A DNA stretch of 64,000 bases from Flavobacteriales bacterium. Its GTDB lineage: Bacteria > Bacteroidota > Bacteroidia > Flavobacteriales_D > Sanyastnellaceae. Shown here piece by piece: positions 1 through 9,000 of the stretch. The translations under genes were made by a program, and so were the position numbers. How positions within the stretch are numbered: the stretch's first letter is position 1; every line of letters starts with the position of its first letter. The stretch lies in NCBI GenBank assembly GCA_018402085.1, contig JAGYJM010000002.1, forward strand, positions 2,557,501-2,621,500, read 5' to 3'. The notes under the pieces are model-generated. The model was not told the origin of the DNA. It did no database searches and worked only from the letters and a program-made list of their open reading frames with translations.

Positions 1-366
1 GCCTTCAGTCACGTCAATACCTGAGCTTTCGTAAGCACGCAGCACAGTGTCATCAGCGAGCACGTAGAAACTCAGCGCGCCAATTACAAGAAACAGCAGA
101 ATACCAATCAGCGTACCAATACGCTGCTTGAAATTCATCAGAAAGTAAACAATTCCGAACAGCAGAGCTGCGATGGCACAAACTACCAATACACCTACCG
201 TAATGTTGTACACGAGATCGAGTTGTGCTCCATAAGCTGCGACTCCGTCTTGGTACGACTCTTCGCCTTCACTGTTGCTCGCTATCAGTGCCAGAAGGAT
301 TGCTCCTGCGGCAATGATCAAGGTGCGAACTACGCCAAGGCCTAATCTTAGTGTTTTATCCTTCAT
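1..366 (-). CDS. Small membrane protein between exbB and (presumably) exbD, 3' end outside window
   Basis: Reading leftwards from an ATG at 366, an open frame of 122 codons runs off the window edge. The protein starts MKDKTLRLGLGVVRTLIIAA and shows three hydrophobic segments at about residues 10-25, 52-76 and 84-101, so it is an integral membrane protein. It starts 15 bp after the stop of the ExbB gene and is surely co-transcribed with it. In Bacteroidota, ExbB genes are often followed by a small unnamed membrane protein and then one or two ExbD genes; that placement is family knowledge, and the ExbD genes would lie beyond the left edge. Function unknown. Confidence 0.75.
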   Translation of the reverse strand, partial: MKDKTLRLGLGVVRTLIIAAGAILLALIASNSEGEESYQDGVAAYGAQLDLVYNITVGVLVVCAIAALLFGIVYFLMNFKQRIGTLIGILLFLVIGALSFYVLADDTVLRAYESSGIDVTEG

Positions 367-381
367 CGTGATCCTCCCGGT

Positions 382-1266
382 TTATTTTGACGGTTGGGTG
401 CGCTTGTAGAGGATGTCTACAAGGTCCATTGAAGATTCTTCCATATCAAGCACAAGGCTATCGATTTTCGACAGGATGTAGTTGTAGAAAATCTGAAGAA
501 TAATAGCCACAATCAGACCGGATACAGTGGTGATCAGTGCCACCTTAATACCTCCTGCCACGATCGATGCGTTAATGGTGTTCGCTTCGGCAATTTTATC
601 GAAGGCCGAGATCATACCGATTACCGTACCCATGAACCCGAGCATCGGTGCGAGTGCGATGAAGAGCGAAATCCAGCTCAATCCGCGCTCCAGCTTGCTC
701 ATTTCTACGCTTCCATAGTCTTCAATGGCTTTCACCATTTCATTGAAGTTACCGCTCGAGCGATCAAGCCCCTGGTAGAAGATAGAAGCTACAGGTCCGC
801 GGGTCTCACGGCACACTTTTTTAGCTTCTTCAACACCTCCTGTATTGAGCGCTTCTTCGATTCGCTGCAGCAGTTTATCAGAGTTCGCTGTGGCCATATT
901 GAGGTAAATGATACGCTCAAAAGCAAGAGCAAGGCCAAAGATCAGACAGACCAGTACGAAGGCCATGAATGTGGCACCACCTTCAATGAAGTAACGCTTT
1001 ACAGTTTGATGAAAGCTCAGCACTTCGCGCTCAGGAGCGGCATCTTCCTGGTTCAGAGCGGTAGCAGCATCTTCTGCCCCCTCTTCAACAGCTTCAACCA
1101 TTTCTTCAGTTTGTTCTGCGACAGAATCAGCGGCGGCTTCTACGGTCTCCTGAACTTCTTCAACAGCATCTTCGACAGCTGTCGGTTCGTCTTGAGCCAA
1201 AATTGGGTTTGTCAGACCGAAGGTGAACATTCCGGCGACAGCAAGGAACGCAAGCAATTTTTTCAT
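382..1266 (-). CDS. exbB: MotA/TolQ/ExbB proton channel family protein with long acidic N-terminal extension
   Basis: 294 aa. This is an inner-membrane proton channel subunit that, with ExbD and TonB, transmits proton-motive force to the outer membrane. A signal peptide-like segment (residues 1-24, ending ILAQ) is followed by an acidic Ala/Glu/Val-rich stretch to about residue 75. Then come a transmembrane helix near 98-120 and the ExbB core with two helices near 200-225 and 235-260, containing the family motif LGFMGTVIGMISAFD. The acidic extension is longer than in classical ExbB but is common in Bacteroidota versions. The membrane gene at 366 follows directly. A second, extension-free ExbB lies at 52031. 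The family call is firm; the exact partner is inferred. Confidence 0.9.
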   Translation of the reverse strand: MKKLLAFLAVAGMFTFGLTNPILAQDEPTAVEDAVEEVQETVEAAADSVAEQTEEMVEAVEEGAEDAATALNQEDAAPEREVLSFHQTVKRYFIEGGATFMAFVLVCLIFGLALAFERIIYLNMATANSDKLLQRIEEALNTGGVEEAKKVCRETRGPVASIFYQGLDRSSGNFNEMVKAIEDYGSVEMSKLERGLSWISLFIALAPMLGFMGTVIGMISAFDKIAEANTINASIVAGGIKVALITTVSGLIVAIILQIFYNYILSKIDSLVLDMEESSMDLVDILYKRTQPSK

Positions 1267-1345
1267 AGCGTTGTGAGATTGATTTAACTTCTCGTTGGTT
1301 TCTATTTGGTTTATGTCAAGTTCATTTCATGCGCTTTGCGCCGTG

Positions 1346-1430
1346 CGGAGAGACAGGGATTCGAACCCTGGATCCCTTGCGGGAAACACGCTTTCCAGGC
1401 GTGCGCCTTAAGCCACTCGGCCACCTCTCC
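1346..1430 (-). tRNA. tRNA-Ser(GGA)
   Basis: The minus strand folds as a class II tRNA of 85 nt. The acceptor strand GGAGAGG pairs with TCTCTCC (one G-T), the anticodon loop carries GGA, there is a long variable arm (CCCGCAAGGG region), and the T-loop is GGTTCGAATCC. The discriminator is G. CCA is not encoded. Confidence 0.95.
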
Positions 1431-1564
1431 GGTTTCCCATCTCGCTGGCCTTATGCCCGCACCGTCTCCGGTATAACGTGCATTGCTCTCGTCACGATGG
1501 GCGGCAAATTACGAAAAAAACAAAGAGATGAACAATCCTAAGCACCCCACACTCCCCCTCATTT

Positions 1565-2620
1565 CTATACAATTGAAGAGTATGTGGTCAATTCTCCGCA
1601 CAGTGGCAGCATCATCAGGTCGCGGAAGTCTTCCATATCTTCATAATTCGCAAGCAGGTGCATCATTTTAGTGACCGCCGCTTCTGTGGTCATGTCACCG
1701 GCAGGAATCACGCCCAGCTCCTGAAAATGCTCGCTTACCGCATACCTTCCCTGTTCAACAAAGCCTTCGCTGCACTGGGTTACGTTCACGATCGCCACGC
1801 CACGTTTCGCCGCAGATTGCAGCGCATCAATGAACCAGGGTACCGTAGGAGCGTTTCCTGATCCATAGGTCTCAATGATCAGTCCGCGAAGGCCTTGTAT
1901 CGAGCAAATGCTTGATACCGTAGCTTCATTGATACCGGGAAAAAGTTTTAGAATAGCCACACGATCATCGAGTTCAGGCTGTAGTTCAAACGCCACATTT
2001 TCTGGCTGACGAAGCAGGAGGTCATGTCGAAAGTGAACATGGATTCCGGCCTCCGCAAGTGGTGGGAGATTCGGACTCCGAATGGCGTCAAAATACTGTG
2101 TTGAATGCTTCGTGGTGCGGTTTCCGCGGTAAAGTGAAGAACCAAAGTAAATGGCAACCTCCTGCACATAGGCACTGCCTGAATGTCCCATCGCAGCTAA
2201 TTGTACTGCCGTAATCAGGTTTTCTTTACCGTCCGTTCGCAGCACACCAATCGGCAACTGGCTTCCGGTCAATATTACGGGCTTACGCAGGCCCTTGAGC
2301 ATAAAGCTCAACGCAGAAGCCGTGTAGGCCATGGTGTCTGTACCATGTAAAATCACAAAGCCTTCATAGCGGTCATATTGCTCGCAAATCAACTCGGCAA
2401 TTTTCTTCCAGTCGCTGATTCCGATCTCAGAAGAGTCAAGCGGCGGAGAAAACGAACGGGCGTCCAGCTCAAAATCAAGCCGATCAAGTTCAGGCATCTG
2501 ACTGGTCAATTGCTCAAAGTTGAAAGCTTGCAAAGCACCGGTGCGGGAATTTTTGACCATTCCTATGGTGCCTCCTGTATAAATGAGAAGTACCGATCGT
2601 TTCATTCTTTCGTGCTTCAA
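1565..2620 (-). CDS. ansA: Type I (cytoplasmic) L-asparaginase
   Basis: 351 aa; hydrolyses L-asparagine to aspartate and ammonia. The first catalytic threonine lies in YTGGTIGMV (residues 14-22). The second conserved block is HGTDTMAYTASALSF near residue 92, followed by LTGSQLPIGVLRTDGKENL, which is typical of AnsA-type enzymes. There is no signal peptide, so the enzyme is cytoplasmic. The length is normal for the family. Its ATG overlaps the stop of the TatD gene by 4 bp, so the two are translationally coupled with tatD first. Confidence 0.93.
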   Translation of the reverse strand: MKHERMKRSVLLIYTGGTIGMVKNSRTGALQAFNFEQLTSQMPELDRLDFELDARSFSPPLDSSEIGISDWKKIAELICEQYDRYEGFVILHGTDTMAYTASALSFMLKGLRKPVILTGSQLPIGVLRTDGKENLITAVQLAAMGHSGSAYVQEVAIYFGSSLYRGNRTTKHSTQYFDAIRSPNLPPLAEAGIHVHFRHDLLLRQPENVAFELQPELDDRVAILKLFPGINEATVSSICSIQGLRGLIIETYGSGNAPTVPWFIDALQSAAKRGVAIVNVTQCSEGFVEQGRYAVSEHFQELGVIPAGDMTTEAAVTKMMHLLANYEDMEDFRDLMMLPLCGELTTYSSIV

Positions 2621-3390
2621 CGCTCAAGTGAAAATAAGCGCATCGCATTGGCGGTAGTCATCGCTGCTATTTCCCCGAACGGACATTCAAGGATATCAGC
2701 GACACGTTGCGCTATAATAGCCGTATAGGCCGACTCGTTTCGTTTGCCCCGATGTGGCTTGGGAGCTAGATAAGGGCTGTCTGTTTCGAGAATAATCTTC
2801 TCGGGGTCTATGTGTGGGATGACCTTATCAAGTCCGCCGTTCTTGAAAGTCGCCACCCCACCGATACCGTAATAGAACCCGCCGTACGAAGCTATCTTCT
2901 TTGCTTCTTCCCTTCCGCCTGTGAAACAATGAAAAACACCCTGGAGCCGGTCATCATTCAGCTCATCAAGAAGTTCGAAAATTTCAGGAAAGGCATCACG
3001 AACATGAATCACCACCGGCAGATTAAGCTCTTTAGCCCATGCTACCTGTATGCGAAAAGCATCTTGCTGTTCACTGAAGAAGGTTTTGTCCCAAAAAAGA
3101 TCCATACCCATCTCTCCAACGGCAATGTACTCACCGCTTCGAAGCTCTGTTTCAATGATGCGGAGCTGTTCTTTGTAATCTTGTCCAACAGAGCAAGGAT
3201 GCAAACCCATCATACCTCTAGCCTCGGGATGGCGACTGAGCATTTCTTTAAGCGGGCCAATAGAAGACACGTCGATATTTGGCAGGAGGAGCATATTCAC
3301 ATCCCGCGCTTTTGCGCGGTCAACAACCTCAGTGCGATCTTCATCAAATTGATCGAGGTAAAGGTGCGTATGGGTATCGATCAGCATCAT
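2617..3390 (-). CDS. tatD: TatD family metal-dependent hydrolase / DNase
   Basis: 257 aa. TIM-barrel metal-dependent hydrolase of the TatD family (DNA repair / 3'-5' exonuclease in characterised members). Metal ligands are visible as DTHTHLY at residues 5-11, GEMGMD with the conserved Glu near 97, HVRD, FHCFTGG, and ETDSPYLAP near the C-terminus. Two consecutive Met codons are possible starts (3390 and 3387). The segment DRAKARDVN near residue 25 is encoded across palindrome 3300-3319. It overlaps ansA by 4 bp. Confidence 0.93.
   Translation of the reverse strand: MMLIDTHTHLYLDQFDEDRTEVVDRAKARDVNMLLLPNIDVSSIGPLKEMLSRHPEARGMMGLHPCSVGQDYKEQLRIIETELRSGEYIAVGEMGMDLFWDKTFFSEQQDAFRIQVAWAKELNLPVVIHVRDAFPEIFELLDELNDDRLQGVFHCFTGGREEAKKIASYGGFYYGIGGVATFKNGGLDKVIPHIDPEKIILETDSPYLAPKPHRGKRNESAYTAIIAQRVADILECPFGEIAAMTTANAMRLFSLER
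3300..3319 (-). repeat. GATG palindrome, in tatD
   Basis: Minus strand: CCGCGC-AAAA-GCGCGG-GATG, a perfect 6-bp stem with the family loop and flank. It reads in frame as RAKARD inside TatD. In TatD proteins an RAK-like stretch here is not unusual, so selection on the protein may contribute. Confidence 0.6.
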
Positions 3391-3427
3391 GCCGTAAAAG
3401 TACCAAATGCCGGCAGGGTGAAATGCA

Positions 3428-3435
3428 TATTTTTG
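3428..3435 (+). promoter_or_regulatory. Putative Bacteroidota -7 box
   Basis: TATTTTTG matches the TAnnTTTG consensus and ends 6 bp before the ATG of the glycosyltransferase gene, which would give an almost leaderless mRNA. No clear -33 TTG was found at the right distance. Confidence 0.3.
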
Positions 3436-3441
3436 CCGCTA

Positions 3442-4428
3442 ATGTCACGAGCACCCCGTTTTCTGATTATTCGCTTTTCATCAATTGGCGATATCGTACT
3501 CACCACGCCGGTGCTGCGCGCCATTCACGAACAGATTGATGCTGATGCGGAGATCCATTTTCTGACCAAGAATCGGTTTGTACCACTTTTACGGCACAAC
3601 CCTCGCATCCACAGCGTTTATGGTATTGAAAAGGCAACCGCCGAAGTCACAGAAGAATTGCTGGCAGCCGATTTTGACTACATTATCGACCTTCACAGTA
3701 ATATTCGGTCATCGATGGTGAAGCGGGCACTTAAAATGATAGACTTCACGGTTGACAAGCGAAACCTTGATAAATGGTTGCTGGTGCGGTTTGGTAAAGA
3801 CCGGCTGCAAGGCGAACATATTGTGCAGCGCTACCTGAAGACACTCAAGGCTTTTGGGGTTGAGGAAGATCAGAAAGGACTCGAGTTTCACATTCCCGAA
3901 AGTCAGCAGATAAGTGCGCCGGAGGCGGGGCTGTCCGCTCCTTATTTCTGTATCGCTCTTGGTGCTCAGCACAAAGGCAAGACCATGACTACGCTGTTGA
4001 TCGAGGCCGTAATCAAAGGGGTAGAAGCACCATTTGCCTTACTCGGCGGTCCTGAAGATGCTGAAAAAGGTGAACAGCTGGTGCGCCGCCTTGGATCACG
4101 GGTCATGAACTTCGCAGGCTCCTGCAGCATCCATCAAAGTGCTTCTATCATAGCGCAATCTTCGGGCATTGTAACCGGAGATACCGGTCTGATGCATATT
4201 GCGTCAGCCCTGAATGTGCCGGTACTGTCTGTTTGGGGCTGCACAAGTCCGGCACTTGGCATGTCACCCTACCGCCCGCACCCTGACAGCCTGATTATCG
4301 AGCCTGTAGATCGCAAGCGCAGGCCATGCTCAAAGCTGGGTGATCGTTGCAAGTACGGTAAAGAGAATCGCTGTATTACGGTTGTTGAAGCAAATCAGAT
4401 TACCGGTCATCTTGCTCGCCTCCTGTAA
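3442..4428 (+). CDS. Glycosyltransferase family 9 (LPS heptosyltransferase-like)
   Basis: 328 aa from the ATG at 3442. The open frame extends far upstream, but homologous sequence begins at MSRAPRFLIIRFSSIGDIV, the typical GT9 N-terminus (RFSSIGDIVLTTPVLRAI). The C-terminal nucleotide-sugar block has GDTGLMHIASALNVPVLSVWG near residue 250, where the family carries the ADP-heptose site. Predicted role: addition of a heptose-like sugar to LPS core or another surface glycan on the cytoplasmic face of the inner membrane; the sugar cannot be deduced. Its 3' end overlaps the convergent thioesterase gene by 29 bp. Confidence 0.88.
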   Translation: MSRAPRFLIIRFSSIGDIVLTTPVLRAIHEQIDADAEIHFLTKNRFVPLLRHNPRIHSVYGIEKATAEVTEELLAADFDYIIDLHSNIRSSMVKRALKMIDFTVDKRNLDKWLLVRFGKDRLQGEHIVQRYLKTLKAFGVEEDQKGLEFHIPESQQISAPEAGLSAPYFCIALGAQHKGKTMTTLLIEAVIKGVEAPFALLGGPEDAEKGEQLVRRLGSRVMNFAGSCSIHQSASIIAQSSGIVTGDTGLMHIASALNVPVLSVWGCTSPALGMSPYRPHPDSLIIEPVDRKRRPCSKLGDRCKYGKENRCITVVEANQITGHLARLL

Positions 4429-4948
4429 AAATAGCCTTGAGTTCAGTGGCCTCCTCCGGCTTCATTTTACCGGCAAGAATGAGCGACAATTGACGGCGCC
4501 GCAGGGCACTTTCATAGCGCTTGACTTCTTCGTCTGATTCGGGAATCAGTTCGGGCACGTGTATGGGGGCTCCCATTTGATCCACCGCGACGAAAGTATA
4601 AATGGCTTCATTGCATTTTTGCCGCTCACCGGAGATATGATCTTCTACGTATACATCGAGATAAACCTCCATGGCCGACGAGAAAGCACGAGACACTTTT
4701 GACTCAATGGTCACAATATCACCCAGTTTAATCGCATGATCAAAAGAAACATTATTGACCGCCGCAGTCACTACCACACGCTTGCAATGCCTGTGCGCAG
4801 AGATAGCGGCATTGATATCCATCCAGTTCAGAAGCTGGCCTCCCATCAGGTTTCCGAGCGTATTGGTATCGTTAGGAAGCACGATTCTCGCACTTCGGGC
4901 GGCGGTTTCACTGGCTTTCTTTGCTTTCACAGGTGAAATTTTTCGCAA
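4400..4948 (-). CDS. Acyl-CoA thioesterase, hotdog fold (YciA/ACOT type)
   Basis: 182 aa. Single hotdog domain that hydrolyses acyl-CoA thioesters. Family features are PNDTNTLGNLMGGQLLNWMD (residues 25-44) with the Asn/Asp and GG elements, followed by AAISAHRHCKRVVVTAAVNNVSF and the DIVTIESKVSRAF strand. The C-terminal RRRQ-rich tail follows the domain. It reads convergently into the 3' end of the GT9 gene (29-bp overlap). Substrate chain length cannot be predicted. Confidence 0.88.
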   Translation of the reverse strand: MRKISPVKAKKASETAARSARIVLPNDTNTLGNLMGGQLLNWMDINAAISAHRHCKRVVVTAAVNNVSFDHAIKLGDIVTIESKVSRAFSSAMEVYLDVYVEDHISGERQKCNEAIYTFVAVDQMGAPIHVPELIPESDEEVKRYESALRRRQLSLILAGKMKPEEATELKAIFTGGEQDDR

Positions 4949-4986
4949 AGATAGGCCAAATGAAACCGGGCTTTGGACTGAGCTGT

Positions 4987-4994
4987 TAATTTTG
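4987..4994 (+). promoter_or_regulatory. Putative Bacteroidota -7 box for hemJ
   Basis: TAATTTTG fits TAnnTTTG and ends 4 bp before the ATG at 4999. A TTTG at 4972 is too close to be a normal -33 element, so this is tentative. Confidence 0.33.
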
Positions 4995-4998
4995 CCTT

Positions 4999-5532
4999 AT
5001 GGAGTATATCAACCTCAAGGCGCTCCACCTCGTCTTTATGGTGACCTGGTTTGCCGGACTATTCTACATCGTTCGACTGTTCATCTACCACCGGGAGGCG
5101 CAAGAAAAAGCACCGCCTGAAAATGACATTCTTACGGCACAATTCTCGATCATGGAGCGCCGTTTGTGGTATGCGATTACCTGGCCCTCTGCAATTCTTT
5201 GTACCATATTCGGCTTCTCGATGCTCTATCTTAATCCTGCTTTCCTGCAACAGGGCTTCATGCATGTCAAGCTGGGGTTTATCGCTCTTCTCTGGGTGTA
5301 TCAGGTCTATACGCATGTTGTCTTTCGCCGTTTTCAGCGAAACGAGCCTTTCGGCTCATCCATGCGCTTGCGCTTTTTGAATGAAGTTCCTACGGTGATA
5401 CTGATCTCCGTAATCTTCGTAATTGTGCAACGGAATGCCATTGACTGGGTCAAGTGGCTTGCGGGTATTCTCGGCCTGGCCATTGCGCTGACGATTGCCA
5501 TCAAATTGTATCAAAAAGCACGTCGCGGATAG
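4999..5532 (+). CDS. hemJ: Protoporphyrinogen IX oxidase HemJ (CopD family)
   Basis: 177 aa membrane protein with four or five hydrophobic helices. The N-terminal helix LKALHLVFMVTWFAGLFYIVR followed by LFIYHREA is the HemJ hallmark, including the conserved His and Arg residues. HemJ oxidises protoporphyrinogen IX to protoporphyrin IX in bacteria lacking HemG and HemY. The length fits the family. It is preceded by a TAnnTTTG box and followed by a repeat-rich spacer. Which other haem genes exist is not visible here. Confidence 0.87.
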   Translation: MEYINLKALHLVFMVTWFAGLFYIVRLFIYHREAQEKAPPENDILTAQFSIMERRLWYAITWPSAILCTIFGFSMLYLNPAFLQQGFMHVKLGFIALLWVYQVYTHVVFRRFQRNEPFGSSMRLRFLNEVPTVILISVIFVIVQRNAIDWVKWLAGILGLAIALTIAIKLYQKARRG

Positions 5533-5560
5533 CTGATTTGTTCCTTCCCGCACCTTTTCT

Positions 5561-5580
5561 CGCCGTGAAAACGGCGGATG
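5561..5580 (+). repeat. GATG palindrome, intergenic
   Basis: CGCCGT-GAAA-ACGGCG-GATG, 29 bp after the hemJ stop. Perfect stem, family loop and flank. Confidence 0.65.
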
Positions 5581-5720
5581 TTACGGTCTGCCGAACGGTC
5601 TGCCGTCTGCTGTCAGCGGTCAGCCGTCTTGAAAAGCCCCGAAGTACACTAACCGGCTGCTTGTAGCAGGGTCCACGTGTGCACTTTATGTAGCACTGAA
5701 GGCACAATTATGTGCTGCCA

Positions 5721-5972
5721 TCCTAACGCCTAACGCCTAACTTCTGACCCGAAGGCGTCCTAAAGGAGTCCCAAAGGAGACAGACCGGCGGCAATAGCCG
5801 CTTACCAATGCGCGCACACTGCACTGTGCGCCTACAATAGACCGGCGGCAATAGCCGCCGCCACACAATCTCAGCCTCGTATACAAAAGCAGCGCAAGTA
5901 TGCGCTGCTCTCCTGACACCTAACCCCTAACTTCTAACCCGAAAGCGTCCTGAAGACGTTCTGAAGGAGACA
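5721..5972. repeat. Intergenic repeat block: direct repeat pair enclosing small hairpins
   Basis: No gene lies between hemJ and the giant gene (5533-6026). A 62-bp sequence at 5721-5782 recurs imperfectly 190 bp later at 5911-5972 (shared core CTTCT.ACCCGAA.GCGTCC). Between them lie hairpins with 4-nt loops: GCGGC-AATA-GCCGC at 5788-5801, GGCGGC-AATA-GCCGCC at 5844-5859, and AGCAGCGCA-AGTA-TGCGCTGCT at 5888-5909. The last is also part of the mosaic repeats at 43, 45 and 51.8 kb. Upstream (5583-5640) is a GGTCAGCCGTCT-rich stretch similar to 40138-40165. Confidence 0.7.
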
Positions 5973-6002
5973 AAAAAGGCCCCGGTTTCCCGGGGCCTTT
6001 TT
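5972..6002 (-). terminator. Intrinsic terminator of the giant HYR gene
   Basis: GGCCCCGG / CCGGGGCC stem with a short TTTC loop, flanked by A-run and T-run on both sides, so it can work in both directions. It lies 24 bp beyond the stop codon of the minus-strand giant gene. Confidence 0.9.
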
Positions 6003-6026
6003 CTATTGAGGATTGTCTCGCTCAGC

Positions 6027-9000
6027 TTACTTGCTCACGACGAGTTTCTTGAACTCTACGTGGTTGAGTGAGTAGAGGCGTACCATGTACACTCCGCTCT
6101 GGAGGTGCTCGGTGTTTACAACAGGGTTGTAACGCTCACCGGCCATGATGTTGCCTTCAAATGGTACCGCAACAGTGCGGCCATTCATGTCATTCACTTC
6201 AAGACGAACCGTGTTGTTCGTGTTCGCAACGAACTCGATACGTGACACTGCATTCGTTGGGTTTGGAGAGATCTTCACGATCTGGAAGTCTCCTTTCGGA
6301 TCAACCATTTCGTCAGCCTCATAACCTACACCTGGTACTTCACCGCCGAGGTCAGCGAAGCTGATCACCTGAGTGAAGCATGTTTCGTTGCCTGCACAAT
6401 CAGTTGCACACCATGTGCGAACGATCTCGTACTGTGGACAGCAATCGTGGTCGAAGGCGAAGTCACCTGAACCGGTCACCTCGTCGCCGAGGAAGATACC
6501 GTCGTAAGTAAACCAGCCGCCGCCACCGTAGTTGGCGTTCACGTTGTTCGCAGCAACACCTACCTGGTAACCATAGTAGAGGTTAGATGGAGCGTGGCTC
6601 AGGTTCAGTACAGAACCTTCGTAATCACCCCAACCGGTGAGGGTTGCACCTTCAGACATGATGTAGTACATCCAGTCGAGGTACTCGTCACCTGCGACGT
6701 CACAGTCGTCTTTGAAGCTGGTTGGGAAGCCTTGTGTTGACCACATGTCCCAATCCATACCGTTCTCGAATTCTACAGCGATCTCCCATCCTGCGTCAGG
6801 ATTGTTGTTCGCTGAAACCGAGCCGGTCAGAACCGCAGACCCATCAGGGAACTCCGTCCAGCTCGCATCGATCGTGCTGTAGTAAGAAGCTGCTTCGCCT
6901 ACGAAGTTGAAGAGTACGACACTCCAGGTTTCAGTACCTGCGCAAGTCTCGCCGTCTTCGAATGCTTCAGGAGTCATCGCGTTACAGAATGCGCTGCTGC
7001 CTTCCGGTGGAAGTTCGCCTATCAGCTCCTCAGTGAAGCTTACTTCTACATCACCTTCACAGTTGTCAAACGCAGTTACATCAGCAACCGCAGGTACGTC
7101 GTCTTCACAGTCGATCACCAGCTCTGCCTCAGGAAGACCTGAAAGCTCAGGAGCAGTAGTGTCAACTACCGTGATGATCTGTACAGCAGTAGTGGCGTTT
7201 CCACACTCGTCAGTAGCTGTGTACGTGCGGGTCAGGGTGTATTCAGTAGCACACTCTGTCTCTTCGATTACGTCTTCATTAGTGATGCTTACTTCACCGC
7301 AGTTGTCAGTGGCAGATGCCATTGGTGCAGGAAGCTCAACATCACATTCGATGGTTACGTCATCGGCAACCATGTCGAATACCGGAGCAGTAGTATCTTG
7401 CACAGTGATGTTCTGTGACTGAACGGTTTCGTTACCGCAGTCGTCAGAAGCAACCCATGTGCGTACGATAGTGTACGAATCAGCACACTCACCTTCAATG
7501 ATTTCTTCACCGAGGTACTCGATGGTTACATCCTCATCGCAGTTGTCGAACGCCGTAGCACCCGTGGCTACTTCAGGAATCATGTCACACTCTACAGTCG
7601 CATCTTCAGGGAAGATCTCGAACTCAGGTGCAGTAGTATCTACTACAGTGATGTTCTGAGTGTAAACTGCTTCGTTGTCACAGTCATCAGTTGCAGTCCA
7701 TGTGCGAACGATAGTGTAAGACTGCGGGCAGTCGCCTTCGATGATTTCCTCACCGTTGTATACCACTTCTACGTCGTCATCACAGTTGTCTTCAACTACA
7801 ATTCCGCTGTCACCACCTGATACGGCAGCACCGTTTGCGGTGTAAGCGAGAATCTCGAACGCAAGCTGAGCCGCGTCAGGCTGTGGTTGCCATTGGCTAT
7901 CACCGAAGAACGGGATAGTAAGACCACCGAACACAGCAAGACCGTCACCGTAGTTCATCTCTGCGAGAAGAACTTCGTTTGGTGCGCCTGTAGCGTTCAT
8001 AATGGCACTCATCCCCGGAGGACAAATGATCGAGTGACCCAACCAGTTACCTTCATAGCTGGTAGCGATACCACCTGCAAAGATTGGATGAGCTGCGTCA
8101 GATGCCTCGCCGAAATCGGTGAACTGGTCAACGTTCAACGAAACACCACCGAATCCGAGGTTGATGTCACCACCAACGTTTGGAGCAGCGTTAATCAAGA
8201 GGTGACCACCATTGCTAACCCAGTTCTCAATCGCTGGGAGGTTGTTGCTCAGGAATGTCGCCATCGCTGTAGCACCCATATCTCCGCCTTCGAGGTAGAT
8301 GAATGAGTGGTTCGCAAGAAGATCGTCTGCGTCAACATCTTCGAAACGAAGATCTGACCAGTTGTCTTCTCCGTAGAGAGCATTCATCGCAATGATGTGC
8401 TCATTTTCATTTGCACTCCAGAGTGACGCATTTGAGCGAACGAATGCTCCGGCACCGGTGATTGGTTCACCATCCTGGCCTCCTACTTCGCCTACTTCAG
8501 GAATGTTATCACACTCTACTGTTACGTCTTCAGGACCTTCAACGAATACAGGAGCCTCTTCGTCGATCAAGTGAATGATCTGTTGGGCTTCTGCGGTGTT
8601 ACCACAATCATCTGTTGCGATGTAATCGCGGATGATCGTGCCTTCACAACCACCTGACACGAAGGTGTCTTCAAAGTCGATTTGAACATCCTCGTCACAG
8701 TTGTCTGTAGCCGTCAGGAACGGAACATCCACCTCATCACAAGGAACGTCGATCTCAACTTCGAACTCATCGAATACAGGCGCTGTAGTATCTACCACGT
8801 TGATGTTCTGAACAAATGGCTCACTTACGTTGCCACACTCATCTGTTGCAGTGTAAGTGCGAACGAGGGTGTATGCTTGCGGACAGTCGCCAGCGATGAT
8901 TTCCTCAGAAACATCCATTGTGGTGTCACCGCAGTTATCTGTTGCCTCAGCCATCGCAGCAGGAATCTCCTCATCACACTCAATGGTGATGTCATCCATT

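Noticed and set aside
1329-1541. Small plus-strand protein beginning MRFAPCGETGIRTLDPL
   Set aside because: This is the familiar false translation across a tRNA-Ser gene on the other strand.
2812-3441. Long N-terminal extension of the glycosyltransferase
   Set aside because: It lies wholly over the tatD gene on the other strand and lacks family sequence; GT9 similarity begins at 3442.
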